The notes under the pieces were generated by a model. The model had not been told where the DNA came from. It saw nothing but the letters and a program-made list of their open reading frames with translations, and ran no database searches. A stretch of 64,000 nt of DNA from Nitrosarchaeum koreense MY1. GTDB taxonomy: Archaea > Thermoproteota > Nitrososphaeria > Nitrososphaerales > Nitrosopumilaceae. The position numbers and the translations under genes are program-made. The number at the start of each line of letters is the position of its first letter. The stretch's first letter is position 1. Below, in pieces: positions 30,435 through 38,894 of the stretch. The stretch spans positions 903,512 to 967,511 of the forward strand of contig NZ_AFPU01000001.1 in NCBI RefSeq assembly GCF_000220175.1, given 5' to 3'.

Positions 30435-31733
30435 TTGACAGATTACATTTCAGAATACAAGAAAAAAACAAAAGGATCAGTAAAACTCTTTGACAAGTCT
30501 TTAAAATTTCATGTAAATGGGGTAAGTCACAACATCAGATTTTTTGAACCTTATCCATTTGTTGTTAAATCATCGTCTGGAAAAAATCTAGTGGATGTTG
30601 ACAATAACAAGTATACAGATTATTGGATGGGACACTGGAGTTTGATTTTAGGTCATGGCCCAAAACCAGTAAAAGATGCAGTGAAAAAACAGATTGAAAA
30701 AAGTTGGATGTATGGTACTGTAAATGAACAAACCATCAAGTTATCAGAGTTAATTTCAAAAGCAGTTCCAGTGGCTGAAAAAATTCGTTACGTCACTTCT
30801 GGTACTGAAGCTACAATGTATGCAGTAAGACTGGCACGGTCTGTAACTGGGAAAAACATTATTGCAAAGATAGATGGTGGGTGGCATGGATATACATCTG
30901 ATTTACTAAAAAGTGTAAACTGGCCATTTACAGAATCAGAAAGTACCGGTGTAGTAAACGAAGAAAAAATAGTATCAATACCATTTAATGATTTTGAAAA
31001 ATCACTTGAAATTCTAAAAAAAGTTTCAAATGATTTGGCAGGAATAATCATAGAACCAGTATTAGGAGGAGGTGGATGTATTCCAGCAAATGCAGATTAT
31101 CTTAAAGGAATTCAGGAATTTTGTAAAAAGAATAATTCGTTATTTATTTTAGATGAGATCGTTACAGGATTCAGATTTAGATTTGGATGTTTGTATCCTA
31201 CAATGAATCTTGATCCAGATATTGTCACATTAGGAAAAATTGTTGGAGGAGGAATGCCGATTGGAGTTATGTGTGGTAAAAAAGAGATAATGGAGTACTC
31301 CAACACTAAAGGGAAGAAAAAAACAGAAAGAAGCTATATCGGAGGAGGCACATTTTCTGCCAATCCAATGTCAATGACTTCAGGGTTTGCCACATTAACA
31401 GAATTAAAATCTGGAAAAACAATTTATTCAAAAATAAATTCACTTGGAGACTTTGTAAGAAAAGAGATAACAAAGGTATTTGATGGGAAAGTAATTGTTA
31501 CAGGTAAAGGATCGTTATTTATGACGCATTTTGTAAAAGATGGAGTTACAGAGGTTATCAATTCTTCTCAGGCTGCAAAGTGCGATACATCATTACTAAA
31601 CAAATATCACTTTAAGATGATTGCTCATGACGGAATATTCTTTTTACCAGGAAAACTCGGTGCCATATCCAATGCGCACACCAAAGAAGACATAAAGAAA
31701 ATGATCAATGCAACTGAGAACTTTCAGGAATAA
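30435..31733 (+). CDS. hemL: Glutamate-1-semialdehyde 2,1-aminomutase-like PLP enzyme
   Basis: Class III aminotransferase fold, 432 residues, TTG start. The PLP lysine is Lys268 in [26 protein letters not shown] (from residue 122) and LDEIVTGFR (near 239) are typical of GSA aminomutase, which makes 5-aminolevulinate for haem and cobalamin. The usual N-terminal GGVNSPVR motif is missing, replaced by a different leader, so a related aminotransferase is possible. No other tetrapyrrole gene is adjacent; it is divergent from the rRNA operon. Confidence 0.78.
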   Translation: MTDYISEYKKKTKGSVKLFDKSLKFHVNGVSHNIRFFEPYPFVVKSSSGKNLVDVDNNKYTDYWMGHWSLILGHGPKPVKDAVKKQIEKSWMYGTVNEQTIKLSELISKAVPVAEKIRYVTSGTEATMYAVRLARSVTGKNIIAKIDGGWHGYTSDLLKSVNWPFTESESTGVVNEEKIVSIPFNDFEKSLEILKKVSNDLAGIIIEPVLGGGGCIPANADYLKGIQEFCKKNNSLFILDEIVTGFRFRFGCLYPTMNLDPDIVTLGKIVGGGMPIGVMCGKKEIMEYSNTKGKKKTERSYIGGGTFSANPMSMTSGFATLTELKSGKTIYSKINSLGDFVRKEITKVFDGKVIVTGKGSLFMTHFVKDGVTEVINSSQAAKCDTSLLNKYHFKMIAHDGIFFLPGKLGAISNAHTKEDIKKMINATENFQE

Positions 31734-31778
31734 AAAAGCAATCTAAACTTTCATTACTACGATAGTTCAGAATTAATC

Positions 31779-32600
31779 ATGGGTTTGTTTGGTTCAAAAG
31801 AAGATACAGAAGACATGATGTACAATGCAATGTCATTACTTGAAAAAAATCAGCCAAAAGGAGCAATTTCAATATTTACTAAAATATTAAAACAAGATCC
31901 AAAAAACATATCTGCATTATACAATAAAGGACTTGCATTAAATCAAATTAAGAAATACAGTGATGCAGTAACTTGCTTTGATTTACTATTAGAAATTAAC
32001 CCCAAAGATGCGGCAGCAATTAACAATAAAGGAATAGCAATGGCCGAATTAGGAAACATACAGGGAGCATCAGAGTGTTACGATAAAGCAATGGAAGTAG
32101 ACCCAAAATATGGGCCATCATATTTTAACAAAGGAGTTTTGCTTGACAAATTACAAGAACATGAGGAGGCCTTGAATTGTTTTGAAAAGGCAATTCAAGT
32201 ATCACCAAGTAAGCCAAATGCTCAGTTTTACAAAGGAATCATTTTGGGCAAATTAAAAAGGCATGAAGAAGCCTTGAATTGTTTTGAAAATATATACAGA
32301 AAAAACCCAACCCATATGGATGCATTTTTTCATAAAGGAATAGAATTAGCAGAAATAGGAAAACATGAGAAAGCAATTGAGATATTTGATCAAATCCTAT
32401 CAAAGCACAAAGATAATGTAAATATCATATATGCAAAATCAAGAAGCAAAGCATCTCTAGGAATGTTTCCAGAATCATTAGAACTATTAAAGCAAGCAAT
32501 CTCAAAAAATCCCAAAACAATTAGGGCATGGGCTAAAGAAGAAAAAGCATTTACCCAATTGCACACAAATGACAAGTTTAGAGCACTTGTAAAATTATAA
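31779..32600 (+). CDS. TPR-repeat protein
   Basis: A 273-residue soluble protein made of about seven tetratricopeptide repeats, each with the pattern A-x-x-x-x-x-K-G-x-x-L followed by A-x-x-x-F-x-x-x-(L/I)-x-x-(N/D)-P. It starts MGLFGSKEDTEDMMYNAMSL. TPR arrays mediate protein contacts; no catalytic domain is attached. It follows the hemL-like gene by about 45 bases on the same strand, possibly in one transcript. Confidence 0.88.
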   Translation: MGLFGSKEDTEDMMYNAMSLLEKNQPKGAISIFTKILKQDPKNISALYNKGLALNQIKKYSDAVTCFDLLLEINPKDAAAINNKGIAMAELGNIQGASECYDKAMEVDPKYGPSYFNKGVLLDKLQEHEEALNCFEKAIQVSPSKPNAQFYKGIILGKLKRHEEALNCFENIYRKNPTHMDAFFHKGIELAEIGKHEKAIEIFDQILSKHKDNVNIIYAKSRSKASLGMFPESLELLKQAISKNPKTIRAWAKEEKAFTQLHTNDKFRALVKL

Positions 32601-32610
32601 AAAAAAATAT

Positions 32611-33318
32611 TTACAAAATTTTATTTCTAATTGCATCGATTCGCAGTATTTCAATTTTTTTGTTTGGACCTACTAATCGAGCTTCAAATATAGGGACATA
32701 AATTTCTGAGATTGCATTTAGGGTAAATTCATCATTTAGATTACGGATATCTTGCTCTAGTGGTTTTTTTAGAATGAGTTTTAGTTGATCAACAGCGGCA
32801 TCGTATGTTATTTCAGGTTTTTTTACAGTAGAGGAATTAGATTCCAATATTTGCTGAGGATAATTCTCGACAGTTTTAGAATTAATCGTAAATTGGAATT
32901 TTATCTCCCTACCATGATGATCAAAAGTGACTTCACCTTCTTCTTCGACAAACACATGTTCTTCCAATGGAAGTTCAATCTTGTTTTTTCCACGATTTCC
33001 AACAAATGCCTTTCTAAGAGTAGATTTGGATTCAATTGGAAAAATACCACCTCCAAGAACAACTTCCTTGACATTAGAATCTACAGAAATAACATGAGTC
33101 GACTTTCTAAAATAATCAGCAACATATTTCCCAGAAATTTTCAATAAGCTTTCATAATAAAGTGTAAGAGACTGAACATGAACTTCTTCTGGGCTTGGTT
33201 TTTTAAATAATTTTTTAAATAGTGAAGTTTTTTTCTCTTCGATTATTACAGATGCATCTTTTTCATCAATAATTTTTTTTAGAACTATTGTTTTAATATC
33301 ATACTTGTTTTTAGTCAA
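32611..33318 (-). CDS. Conserved-looking protein of unknown function
   Basis: A 235-residue soluble protein with a lysine-rich first third (KKTSLFKKLFKKPSPEE) and a beta-rich remainder containing VVLGGGIFPIE, VFVEEEGEVTFDHHGREI and a C-terminal VPIFEARLVGPNKKIEILRI. No signal peptide, membrane helix or known motif is seen. It converges on the TPR gene and is divergent from the SHOCT protein. Not assigned to a family. Confidence 0.7.
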   Translation of the reverse strand: MTKNKYDIKTIVLKKIIDEKDASVIIEEKKTSLFKKLFKKPSPEEVHVQSLTLYYESLLKISGKYVADYFRKSTHVISVDSNVKEVVLGGGIFPIESKSTLRKAFVGNRGKNKIELPLEEHVFVEEEGEVTFDHHGREIKFQFTINSKTVENYPQQILESNSSTVKKPEITYDAAVDQLKLILKKPLEQDIRNLNDEFTLNAISEIYVPIFEARLVGPNKKIEILRIDAIRNKIL

Positions 33319-33412
33319 AATTCCATAAAATTTAGAACGATGTCGCTATTAAATCAATTGTGAAATTCAGCAGTTGGGAAAAATATATTACATTTGAAAA
33401 GACCTACATGGT

Positions 33413-33778
33413 ATGGCCACAAAAAAGAAAGTTGGGCGTATTGAAAGATTTCTAAAAAAAGCTGACAGAGCAATAGAAGATGGAATTAAAAGAGCTGATG
33501 AAGCACTAGATGATGCAGTGGAATTTGGAGGAATGGCAGCAAATCAAGCAAAAAAGACAAGTAAAGAACTTAGAGACAAAGCAATTAAAGAAAAAGCAGA
33601 AATCACAACAAAAGGAATTAAAAAAATTAATGAAAGTATTGCTGCAGTTAAACAGGCCACAATTAAAACCAATGAAGAGTTAACAACGCTAGAAAAATTA
33701 GGCGAGTTAAGAAAAGCAGGAGTATTAACTGAAAAAGAATTTCAAGAAAAGAAAAAGAAAATTTTATCGAGAATATAA
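33413..33778 (+). CDS. Helical protein with C-terminal SHOCT domain
   Basis: A 121-residue protein. Residues 1-85 form a long, lysine/alanine-rich amphipathic helix (LKKADRAIEDGIKRADEAL). The last ~32 residues (LEKLGELRKAGVLTEKEFQE ending KKILSRI) are a SHOCT domain, a short oligomerisation module. The first cupin starts two bases after its stop, so the genes are probably one transcript. Confidence 0.82.
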   Translation: MATKKKVGRIERFLKKADRAIEDGIKRADEALDDAVEFGGMAANQAKKTSKELRDKAIKEKAEITTKGIKKINESIAAVKQATIKTNEELTTLEKLGELRKAGVLTEKEFQEKKKKILSRI

Positions 33779-33779
33779 T

Positions 33780-34232
33780 ATGAAAAAGTCAAACATTAAC
33801 TCAAAGGGAGATAAAAGAAAAATCAATTCAAATTGGTTTACAAATAAAGTTCACATGAAAGATATTTCCTCAAAGATCAAATCTAAAGAGCAAGATATCT
33901 ATCATGTCTACTTTGAAAATGGAGCAAAAACAAAGATGCACTCTCATAATGGAAATCAAATACTGATTGTCACTAAAGGGATAGGCAGTCTTGAGATATT
34001 TAGAAAATATGGCATAAAGAAAACAGAATTTAAAATCAAAAAGATTGAAAAAATTAGTCTCAATGAAGGAGATGTTGTGTACATTCCATCAAATACACTT
34101 CATACACATGGAGCAACTAATAAAAAGACGTTTTCGCATATTGCAATCAATATTTTACCATCTAAAAATTCAGTGTATAAAACGGCATGGTATGAATCAG
34201 ACTTTAAGACAAAAGTTACAGAAAAAATTTGA
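33780..34232 (+). CDS. Cupin-domain protein A
   Basis: A 150-residue single-cupin protein. Motif 1 is visible as KTKMHSHNGNQILIVTKGIG (metal-binding His pair near residue 52) and motif 2 as GDVVYIPSNTLHTHGA. The metal ligands appear complete, so it may be a metal-dependent enzyme or sensor. The start is ATG at 33780, one base after the stop of the SHOCT gene. It is followed at ten bases by a second cupin gene, which suggests that the two act together. Confidence 0.8.
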   Translation: MKKSNINSKGDKRKINSNWFTNKVHMKDISSKIKSKEQDIYHVYFENGAKTKMHSHNGNQILIVTKGIGSLEIFRKYGIKKTEFKIKKIEKISLNEGDVVYIPSNTLHTHGATNKKTFSHIAINILPSKNSVYKTAWYESDFKTKVTEKI

Positions 34233-34241
34233 ACATCCAAA

Positions 34242-34604
34242 ATGTCAGTTAGAAAAAGTTCCGAAATTGAAGAAATTCTAGGCAGTGAAGGATCAAAGAT
34301 AAAACAATACTTTCATCCACACAATACACTAAATGGTATTGGGTATAGCTTAGCTCATTTTACAGTAGAACCTGGGGGGAAAACCATCCTACATAAGATA
34401 AAATCCTCAGAAATTTACTTTATTTTAGAAGGAGAAGCTGCATTGGTGATTGATGACGAAAGACATCAATTAAAAAAAGATGATTCGGCGTATGTTCCGC
34501 CATCATCAAAGCAGCATATAGAAAACACAGGAACTTCAGTTCTACGATTTTTATGCATAGTAGAACCAGCATGGAAACCAGAAGATGAAATCATTTTAGA
34601 ATAA
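34242..34604 (+). CDS. Cupin-domain protein B
   Basis: A 120-residue cupin. Motif 1 reads PGGKTILHKIKSSEIYFILEGEA, with only one of the usual two histidines, and motif 2 DDSAYVPPSSKQHIENTG. It resembles small mannose-6-phosphate-isomerase-type cupins, but the reduced ligand set makes sugar isomerase activity uncertain. Third gene of the SHOCT-cupin-cupin cluster. Confidence 0.82.
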   Translation: MSVRKSSEIEEILGSEGSKIKQYFHPHNTLNGIGYSLAHFTVEPGGKTILHKIKSSEIYFILEGEAALVIDDERHQLKKDDSAYVPPSSKQHIENTGTSVLRFLCIVEPAWKPEDEIILE

Positions 34605-34663
34605 ACATAAAACCGGTAAATCGTATGAAATTGTTTTTAAGATAAAAGAGATTCTTAGAATTT

Positions 34664-35338
34664 GTGAATAGATTTCAAGCCCTCAAAACATTGAATATAA
34701 AATCAGATTCATCAATGGAGGACGTGAAATTAGCATATAGAAAATTAGCTCTAGAATATCATCCAGACAAAAATATTAGCGAAAAAGAAGGCATTGAATT
34801 TAAAAAAATTACAGAGGCATATAATTATTTGAAAAAAAACACTACAGAAGATAACAACAATCCTAAAGAAAAGTTCACAGATTCAAATAACAAAACTAAT
34901 TTTGAAAGAAAACCTCAATGGGGAGCACCACAGAGTGGAAAAATACCAGAGGAAGACTGGAGTAGATACACTAGAGAGTTTGAAGAAGGAGATCCCACTT
35001 TTTGGAGAGAGTATGAAAAAAAATTCTGGGAAGAATACAATGCGCGTGTGCGCTCAGATGGAAAACAAGGAGAGTATGAAAAAGCTAAAGAGCCTGAAAA
35101 ACAACCAAATCTCTTTGTGGATGTTGATAAAAGCTTGTGCATAGGATGTTGTAGTTGCGAAATGATAGCCCCCGATGTGTTTTCAATAAATAGAAATTCA
35201 AGATCAAATCCAAAATCATCAGTTATTAATCCAAAAGGTGCAGGAATTAACAAAATAATGAACGCAGCAGAAACATGTCCAACTAAAGCAATAATTGTAG
35301 AAAATGCAGATACAAAAGAAAGATTATTTCCTTATTAG
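34664..35338 (+). CDS. DnaJ-ferredoxin fusion protein
   Basis: A 224-residue fusion with GTG start. Residues 1-60 are a J domain with the HPD motif at 33-35 (EYHPDKN), which stimulates DnaK. A charged linker follows. Residues ~150-215 are a ferredoxin domain with Cys159, Cys162, Cys165 and Cys205 (CIGCCSC and ETCP), binding one 4Fe-4S cluster. The same J-ferredoxin architecture is known from Thaumarchaeota and from plant chloroplasts. No DnaK lies nearby. A redox-responsive co-chaperone or cluster-transfer role is inferred. Confidence 0.93.
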   Translation: MNRFQALKTLNIKSDSSMEDVKLAYRKLALEYHPDKNISEKEGIEFKKITEAYNYLKKNTTEDNNNPKEKFTDSNNKTNFERKPQWGAPQSGKIPEEDWSRYTREFEEGDPTFWREYEKKFWEEYNARVRSDGKQGEYEKAKEPEKQPNLFVDVDKSLCIGCCSCEMIAPDVFSINRNSRSNPKSSVINPKGAGINKIMNAAETCPTKAIIVENADTKERLFPY

Positions 35339-35340
35339 AG

Positions 35341-35742
35341 TTATTTTAATTTATCATAAATTTCTTCAATTTCAGAGTCAGAAAATTTTGCATGTTTAAA
35401 CATATTATGAATTGGTCCTGCAGAATCACCGAGAGTACGAGGAACTAGATGCACGTGAACATGTGGAACCTCTTGTCCAGCATCTTTGCCATTATGAACT
35501 GCTACAAGCGTTGAGCCAGTCAATTTGTCAACTTTTGAGAGTACTTTGTGTACAAGGGAAAATAAATCAATATTCTCCTCATTACTCATGTCTTGAATTT
35601 TCATATGATGATTTTTTGGGATTATTAGAGTATGTCCTTTTGCAAGTGGAAAAGCATCCAAAAAAGCAATAGAATGACTAGTTTCTTGAACAATTTTTGC
35701 AGGAATCTGCCGAGAAATAATTTTACAAAATATACAATCCAT
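35341..35742 (-). CDS. HIT-family nucleotide hydrolase
   Basis: A 133-residue histidine-triad protein. The signature HVHVHLVPR, with the catalytic second-to-last His, lies near residue 94, and the N-terminal CIFCKIISRQIPAK contains a CxxC zinc half-site. Family members hydrolyse nucleoside phosphoramidates or dinucleoside polyphosphates. It converges with the DnaJ-Fer gene with a gap of two bases. Substrate is not predictable. Confidence 0.93.
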   Translation of the reverse strand: MDCIFCKIISRQIPAKIVQETSHSIAFLDAFPLAKGHTLIIPKNHHMKIQDMSNEENIDLFSLVHKVLSKVDKLTGSTLVAVHNGKDAGQEVPHVHVHLVPRTLGDSAGPIHNMFKHAKFSDSEIEEIYDKLK

Positions 35743-35774
35743 ATATCATTAACAAATAAACAAAATATTAAATT

Positions 35775-36053
35775 CTATGTTTGAACAACGGTAGCCCAAG
35801 CAAGTCCTCTTCCGAACTTTATTGTTGTTTTATCTCCTGCTTGTAATTCACAATTTTGAATTTTTTTAGGAATCATATCTTTTGTTTCGACATAACATGT
35901 ACCTTGATCGTTATTCAAAATAACTACATCTTCAAAAACATCTTCTCGTATTAAATTCCAAAATGGAAAGACTATTGTGGATAAAACCAAAGCTGCTGCA
36001 ACAAAAGCCCCACCGAAAACAAACCCCATTTTTTGGCTATTTGTAAATTCCAA
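35775..36053 (-). CDS. Small membrane-anchored protein
   Basis: A 92-residue protein with one N-terminal transmembrane helix (MGFVFGGAFVAAALVLSTIV) and an outside domain of about 60 residues with two cysteines (GTCYVETKD and IQNCELQAGD), which could form a disulfide. The TTG at 36053 directly follows the stop of the zinc-finger gene; a later ATG at MGFVFGG is an alternative start. Function unknown. Confidence 0.65.
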   Translation of the reverse strand: MEFTNSQKMGFVFGGAFVAAALVLSTIVFPFWNLIREDVFEDVVILNNDQGTCYVETKDMIPKKIQNCELQAGDKTTIKFGRGLAWATVVQT

Positions 36054-36221
36054 CTACCAAGTACCGCCTGTACCAGAATTTGGATCAAGCTTCTTTTCAG
36101 GAATGTTACCATGTGCCTTTTTTGTGTGTCTCTTTAGTCGTTCTGGATCATGTAACTCTAAACCACACACATTGCATTTGGTCTCATTTTCATTATCTTT
36201 ATTTCGTTTGAATAAACCCAT
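36054..36221 (-). CDS. C2H2 zinc-finger micro-protein (55 aa)
   Basis: A 55-residue protein with one classical C2H2 finger, CNVCGLELHDPERLKRHTKK followed by AH, residues 16-37. A short Gly/Thr-rich tail follows. The start MGLFKRNK resembles that of the TPR and other short proteins here. It abuts the downstream membrane-protein gene with no spacer. Likely nucleic-acid binding; target unknown. Confidence 0.75.
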   Translation of the reverse strand: MGLFKRNKDNENETKCNVCGLELHDPERLKRHTKKAHGNIPEKKLDPNSGTGGTW

Positions 36222-36353
36222 AGTTATTCAATATTTGAATTACATTAAAAACGATACGGTTTTTTATAAATTTTAATTTATATTGTAAATATAATTAAAA
36301 AATTTTAGTCTATCAACGAGTTTGAAATATTATAAAATATTGGTAATTAAATT

Positions 36354-36728
36354 TCAGTTTAGATTTTTGTAATAGAGTTTGATAATTGTATCAACTACTT
36401 TATCAGTATCTACTTCTTTTTCTGCACTTACTAAAAGCAAATGATCATCACCCAAATAGAGTGAAAAACGTTTTACCTCATCATATTCAGCCAAAGTGTA
36501 TTTTGTTTTACCAAGCCATTTTGATACTTCTTTTCTTGATTGCCAGTCTAAAATAGCCAAGGTAACCAATTCATTTTCTTTGTGTTCAGAAAGAATACTT
36601 GTCAAACCCTTACGTAGACCGCCACCAGCACGAACAGCCCATTGGTCATAAACAGTTGCAAATCTAATTTTTGGATTTGAATCTAAAATTTGTGAGCAAA
36701 AATTTTCGTAATCCAATAAAATTATCAT
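36354..36728 (-). CDS. DUF6659-like protein, copy 3
   Basis: A 124-residue paralogue of the proteins at 17786 and 22665. Shared elements are RFATVYDQWAVRAGGGLRKG, a charged helix, a KRFSLYLGDDHLLLVSAEKE strand and a terminal helix. The middle strand is preceded by KYTLAEYDEVK. It is the most divergent in the glycine turn (AGGGLRKG rather than AGGxKxG). Single gene; function unknown. Confidence 0.75.
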   Translation of the reverse strand: MIILLDYENFCSQILDSNPKIRFATVYDQWAVRAGGGLRKGLTSILSEHKENELVTLAILDWQSRKEVSKWLGKTKYTLAEYDEVKRFSLYLGDDHLLLVSAEKEVDTDKVVDTIIKLYYKNLN

Positions 36729-36802
36729 GTAATTCCAAGTATTAGAGGTTTAGTTTTAAAAAATATAGGCATGAACATATTTGAAATATTTCATAAATTG
36801 GA

Positions 36803-37435
36803 TTAATTTTTGCTATTTTTCTTAAAAGATATTTCTTGTCCATTTCCAATTGGAACGGTAATGGATTCAACGGAGGGGATTCCATGTATGTGGTTGAGAT
36901 ATTTTTTTATGTATTTTTTAAATCGTATTGGATAAAGTATGTTATCTGCAGCAATTATGCCATCTTTTTTTAACATTGATAAGCAGATATCAAAATAAAT
37001 TGGATATAGCTCTTTATCTGCATCAATAAATATAAAATCAAAATAATTTTTAGAATTAGATTTTATAGATTTTTTCAGTTCTAATAGAACATTTTTAGCA
37101 GTGCCCTCTTTGATTTCAATCATTTTAGATACGCCTGCTTTACGAAAGTTTTTTTGTGCAATGTTTATTTTGTGTGGATTTTGCTCTATAGTAACTATCT
37201 TTGAGTTTTTTCCAATGATTGCATTGGCAAACCACAAAGTAGAGTAACCAAAAGAAGTGCCTATTTCAAGTATTTTTTTTGGTTTGTGGGTTTTGAGAAG
37301 AATGTTATAAAAAATTCCAGCATCTCTAGTAATTGCAAGCATTCTTTGGTCATGTGAAATTTTTTTATGATTTTTTTCTTCATATTTTGATCTTTTTTCC
37401 AATGAATGTAAAACTCGGGCAATTTTTTTATCCAA
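36803..37435 (-). CDS. O-methyltransferase (catechol-O-methyltransferase-like)
   Basis: A 210-residue SAM-dependent O-methyltransferase of the metal-dependent type. Motif I reads ILEIGTSFGYSTLWFANAI near residue 56, then IVTIEQNPHK, DFIFIDADKELYP, and the DGIIAADNILYP segment, where Asp residues bind the divalent metal. Start is TTG at 37435. Substrate unknown. Confidence 0.9.
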   Translation of the reverse strand: MDKKIARVLHSLEKRSKYEEKNHKKISHDQRMLAITRDAGIFYNILLKTHKPKKILEIGTSFGYSTLWFANAIIGKNSKIVTIEQNPHKINIAQKNFRKAGVSKMIEIKEGTAKNVLLELKKSIKSNSKNYFDFIFIDADKELYPIYFDICLSMLKKDGIIAADNILYPIRFKKYIKKYLNHIHGIPSVESITVPIGNGQEISFKKNSKN

Positions 37436-37567
37436 TAATAAACATTACACATAACCTAAATTTAACATTATGAACCAACAAACCAATACCAAGGAAGATA
37501 TTATCAATGTTAAGTGAGAAACAAATCTACAATATAGTTAAAGGATAAATAGAAAAAATTTAATTAT

Positions 37568-38854
37568 TTATCTATACGTTTTATACAATATTTCGTTTAA
37601 TTGTGCTTTCAATTCTCCAATCTGGCCTCGTAAATCAATAATATTGGCAGTATGCATTTCTATCTGTTCATTATAATTTGATGGTTTATTTGGATCATGA
37701 GTAATAGAACGCAGCGTATTTCTTTCACTTACAATATCGTTTTGCAATTTAATTAGTTGATTTTCTATATCAGTGATTTTAGAATTAGATTCTGCATTTC
37801 CAGCAGGGGCTACAAAAATGGATGTAAGGTTTCCAGACAATATCTTAGCAGAAGACATCTGACATGTATTTGGAGCAATTTTATCACCTAATTTGACATT
37901 GATGGTTTCCATATCCGAAGTTACCGAAATCACAGGAAGTTTTACTATTGTTTTACCAGCGCATGCTTCAAAGACTGCATCATATGTATTCTCACCAGTA
38001 AGTGCTTTTTTTGCCATTACTAAAGTTGCAGATTGGTCTTCAATTGGAGTACCAGTAAAGGATAGTTTTTGAACATTGTATTTTTCTTGTGGCACTGCAT
38101 ATACAGCAAAGTATAATCTGTATAGATCTTCTTTTGTTTCATTTAGTTGCTTTCTAAGTTCAGTTATCTTTGTAATTTGAGTAACATCTGGAGCCGATTT
38201 GGTACCTAGTAAGTTTCTTGCAACAGCAAGTTCTTGCTGTAAAGACGATACCTTTGCTTCTAAATCAGATAGAGTCTTTGAAATATCGCCCTGATTTAGT
38301 AAAGTAATTTTTATGGTATTTGGGTCAGCTGCTTTGATAAACGTAGCACTGACAATGCAGGTATTTGGCTCAACTGTCTCTGGTATCTCATAGCGTTGTG
38401 TCTCACTATCAGATTTTATCAAAATATCAGGAACATAGATCTTTTGAGATGATGAACATATTTCAAATGCAACATCATACCCAGATACAGCATATTTTGG
38501 AGATACCTTTCCAAATTGAGTCTTTATCGGTTCCACATACAATTTATTTATCGTTCCCAAAACAAAGTCACCTTGAGAAGATTGAGCATTCAAAAGTGAT
38601 TCATCAACTGGTTTTGCCCAGCCTTTTGATACAAGCTTTAAAACATTATCAGTTTTCACACATGCAACAGAATTTGTTCGTTCACGAATTACTTTGAACA
38701 TTCCACTTTCACATGTTAGATCATCAGAAGAGATACCTAGATTGATCTGTTTTTTTAAAGAAAGAACATCTGCAAATGAATCCTGCAAATTAGGTACCAT
38801 CGTAAGCATTGAAACAGAAAATAATACAAAAATTATTGAAAACTGTTTATTCAT
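37568..38854 (-). CDS. Exported protein with duplicated domain and coiled coils
   Basis: A 428-residue exported protein with signal peptide FSIIFVLFSVSMLTMVPNL ending near SFA. An N-terminal two-cysteine domain (LKKQINLGISSDDLTCESG, GWAKP) matches the C-terminus of the acidic repeat protein at 24771. Two copies of a ~110-residue beta-rich domain follow (AVSGYDVAFEIC and ENTYDAVFEACAGK), each trailed by a coiled coil (LEAKVSSLQQELAVARNLL and ENQLIKLQNDIVSERNTL). Probably a surface or envelope structural protein, next to the fibronectin-domain protein. Confidence 0.8.
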   Translation of the reverse strand: MNKQFSIIFVLFSVSMLTMVPNLQDSFADVLSLKKQINLGISSDDLTCESGMFKVIRERTNSVACVKTDNVLKLVSKGWAKPVDESLLNAQSSQGDFVLGTINKLYVEPIKTQFGKVSPKYAVSGYDVAFEICSSSQKIYVPDILIKSDSETQRYEIPETVEPNTCIVSATFIKAADPNTIKITLLNQGDISKTLSDLEAKVSSLQQELAVARNLLGTKSAPDVTQITKITELRKQLNETKEDLYRLYFAVYAVPQEKYNVQKLSFTGTPIEDQSATLVMAKKALTGENTYDAVFEACAGKTIVKLPVISVTSDMETINVKLGDKIAPNTCQMSSAKILSGNLTSIFVAPAGNAESNSKITDIENQLIKLQNDIVSERNTLRSITHDPNKPSNYNEQIEMHTANIIDLRGQIGELKAQLNEILYKTYR

Positions 38855-38894
38855 ATTTTTAACACCATTGTAATCATATAAAAAAGTACGTAAG

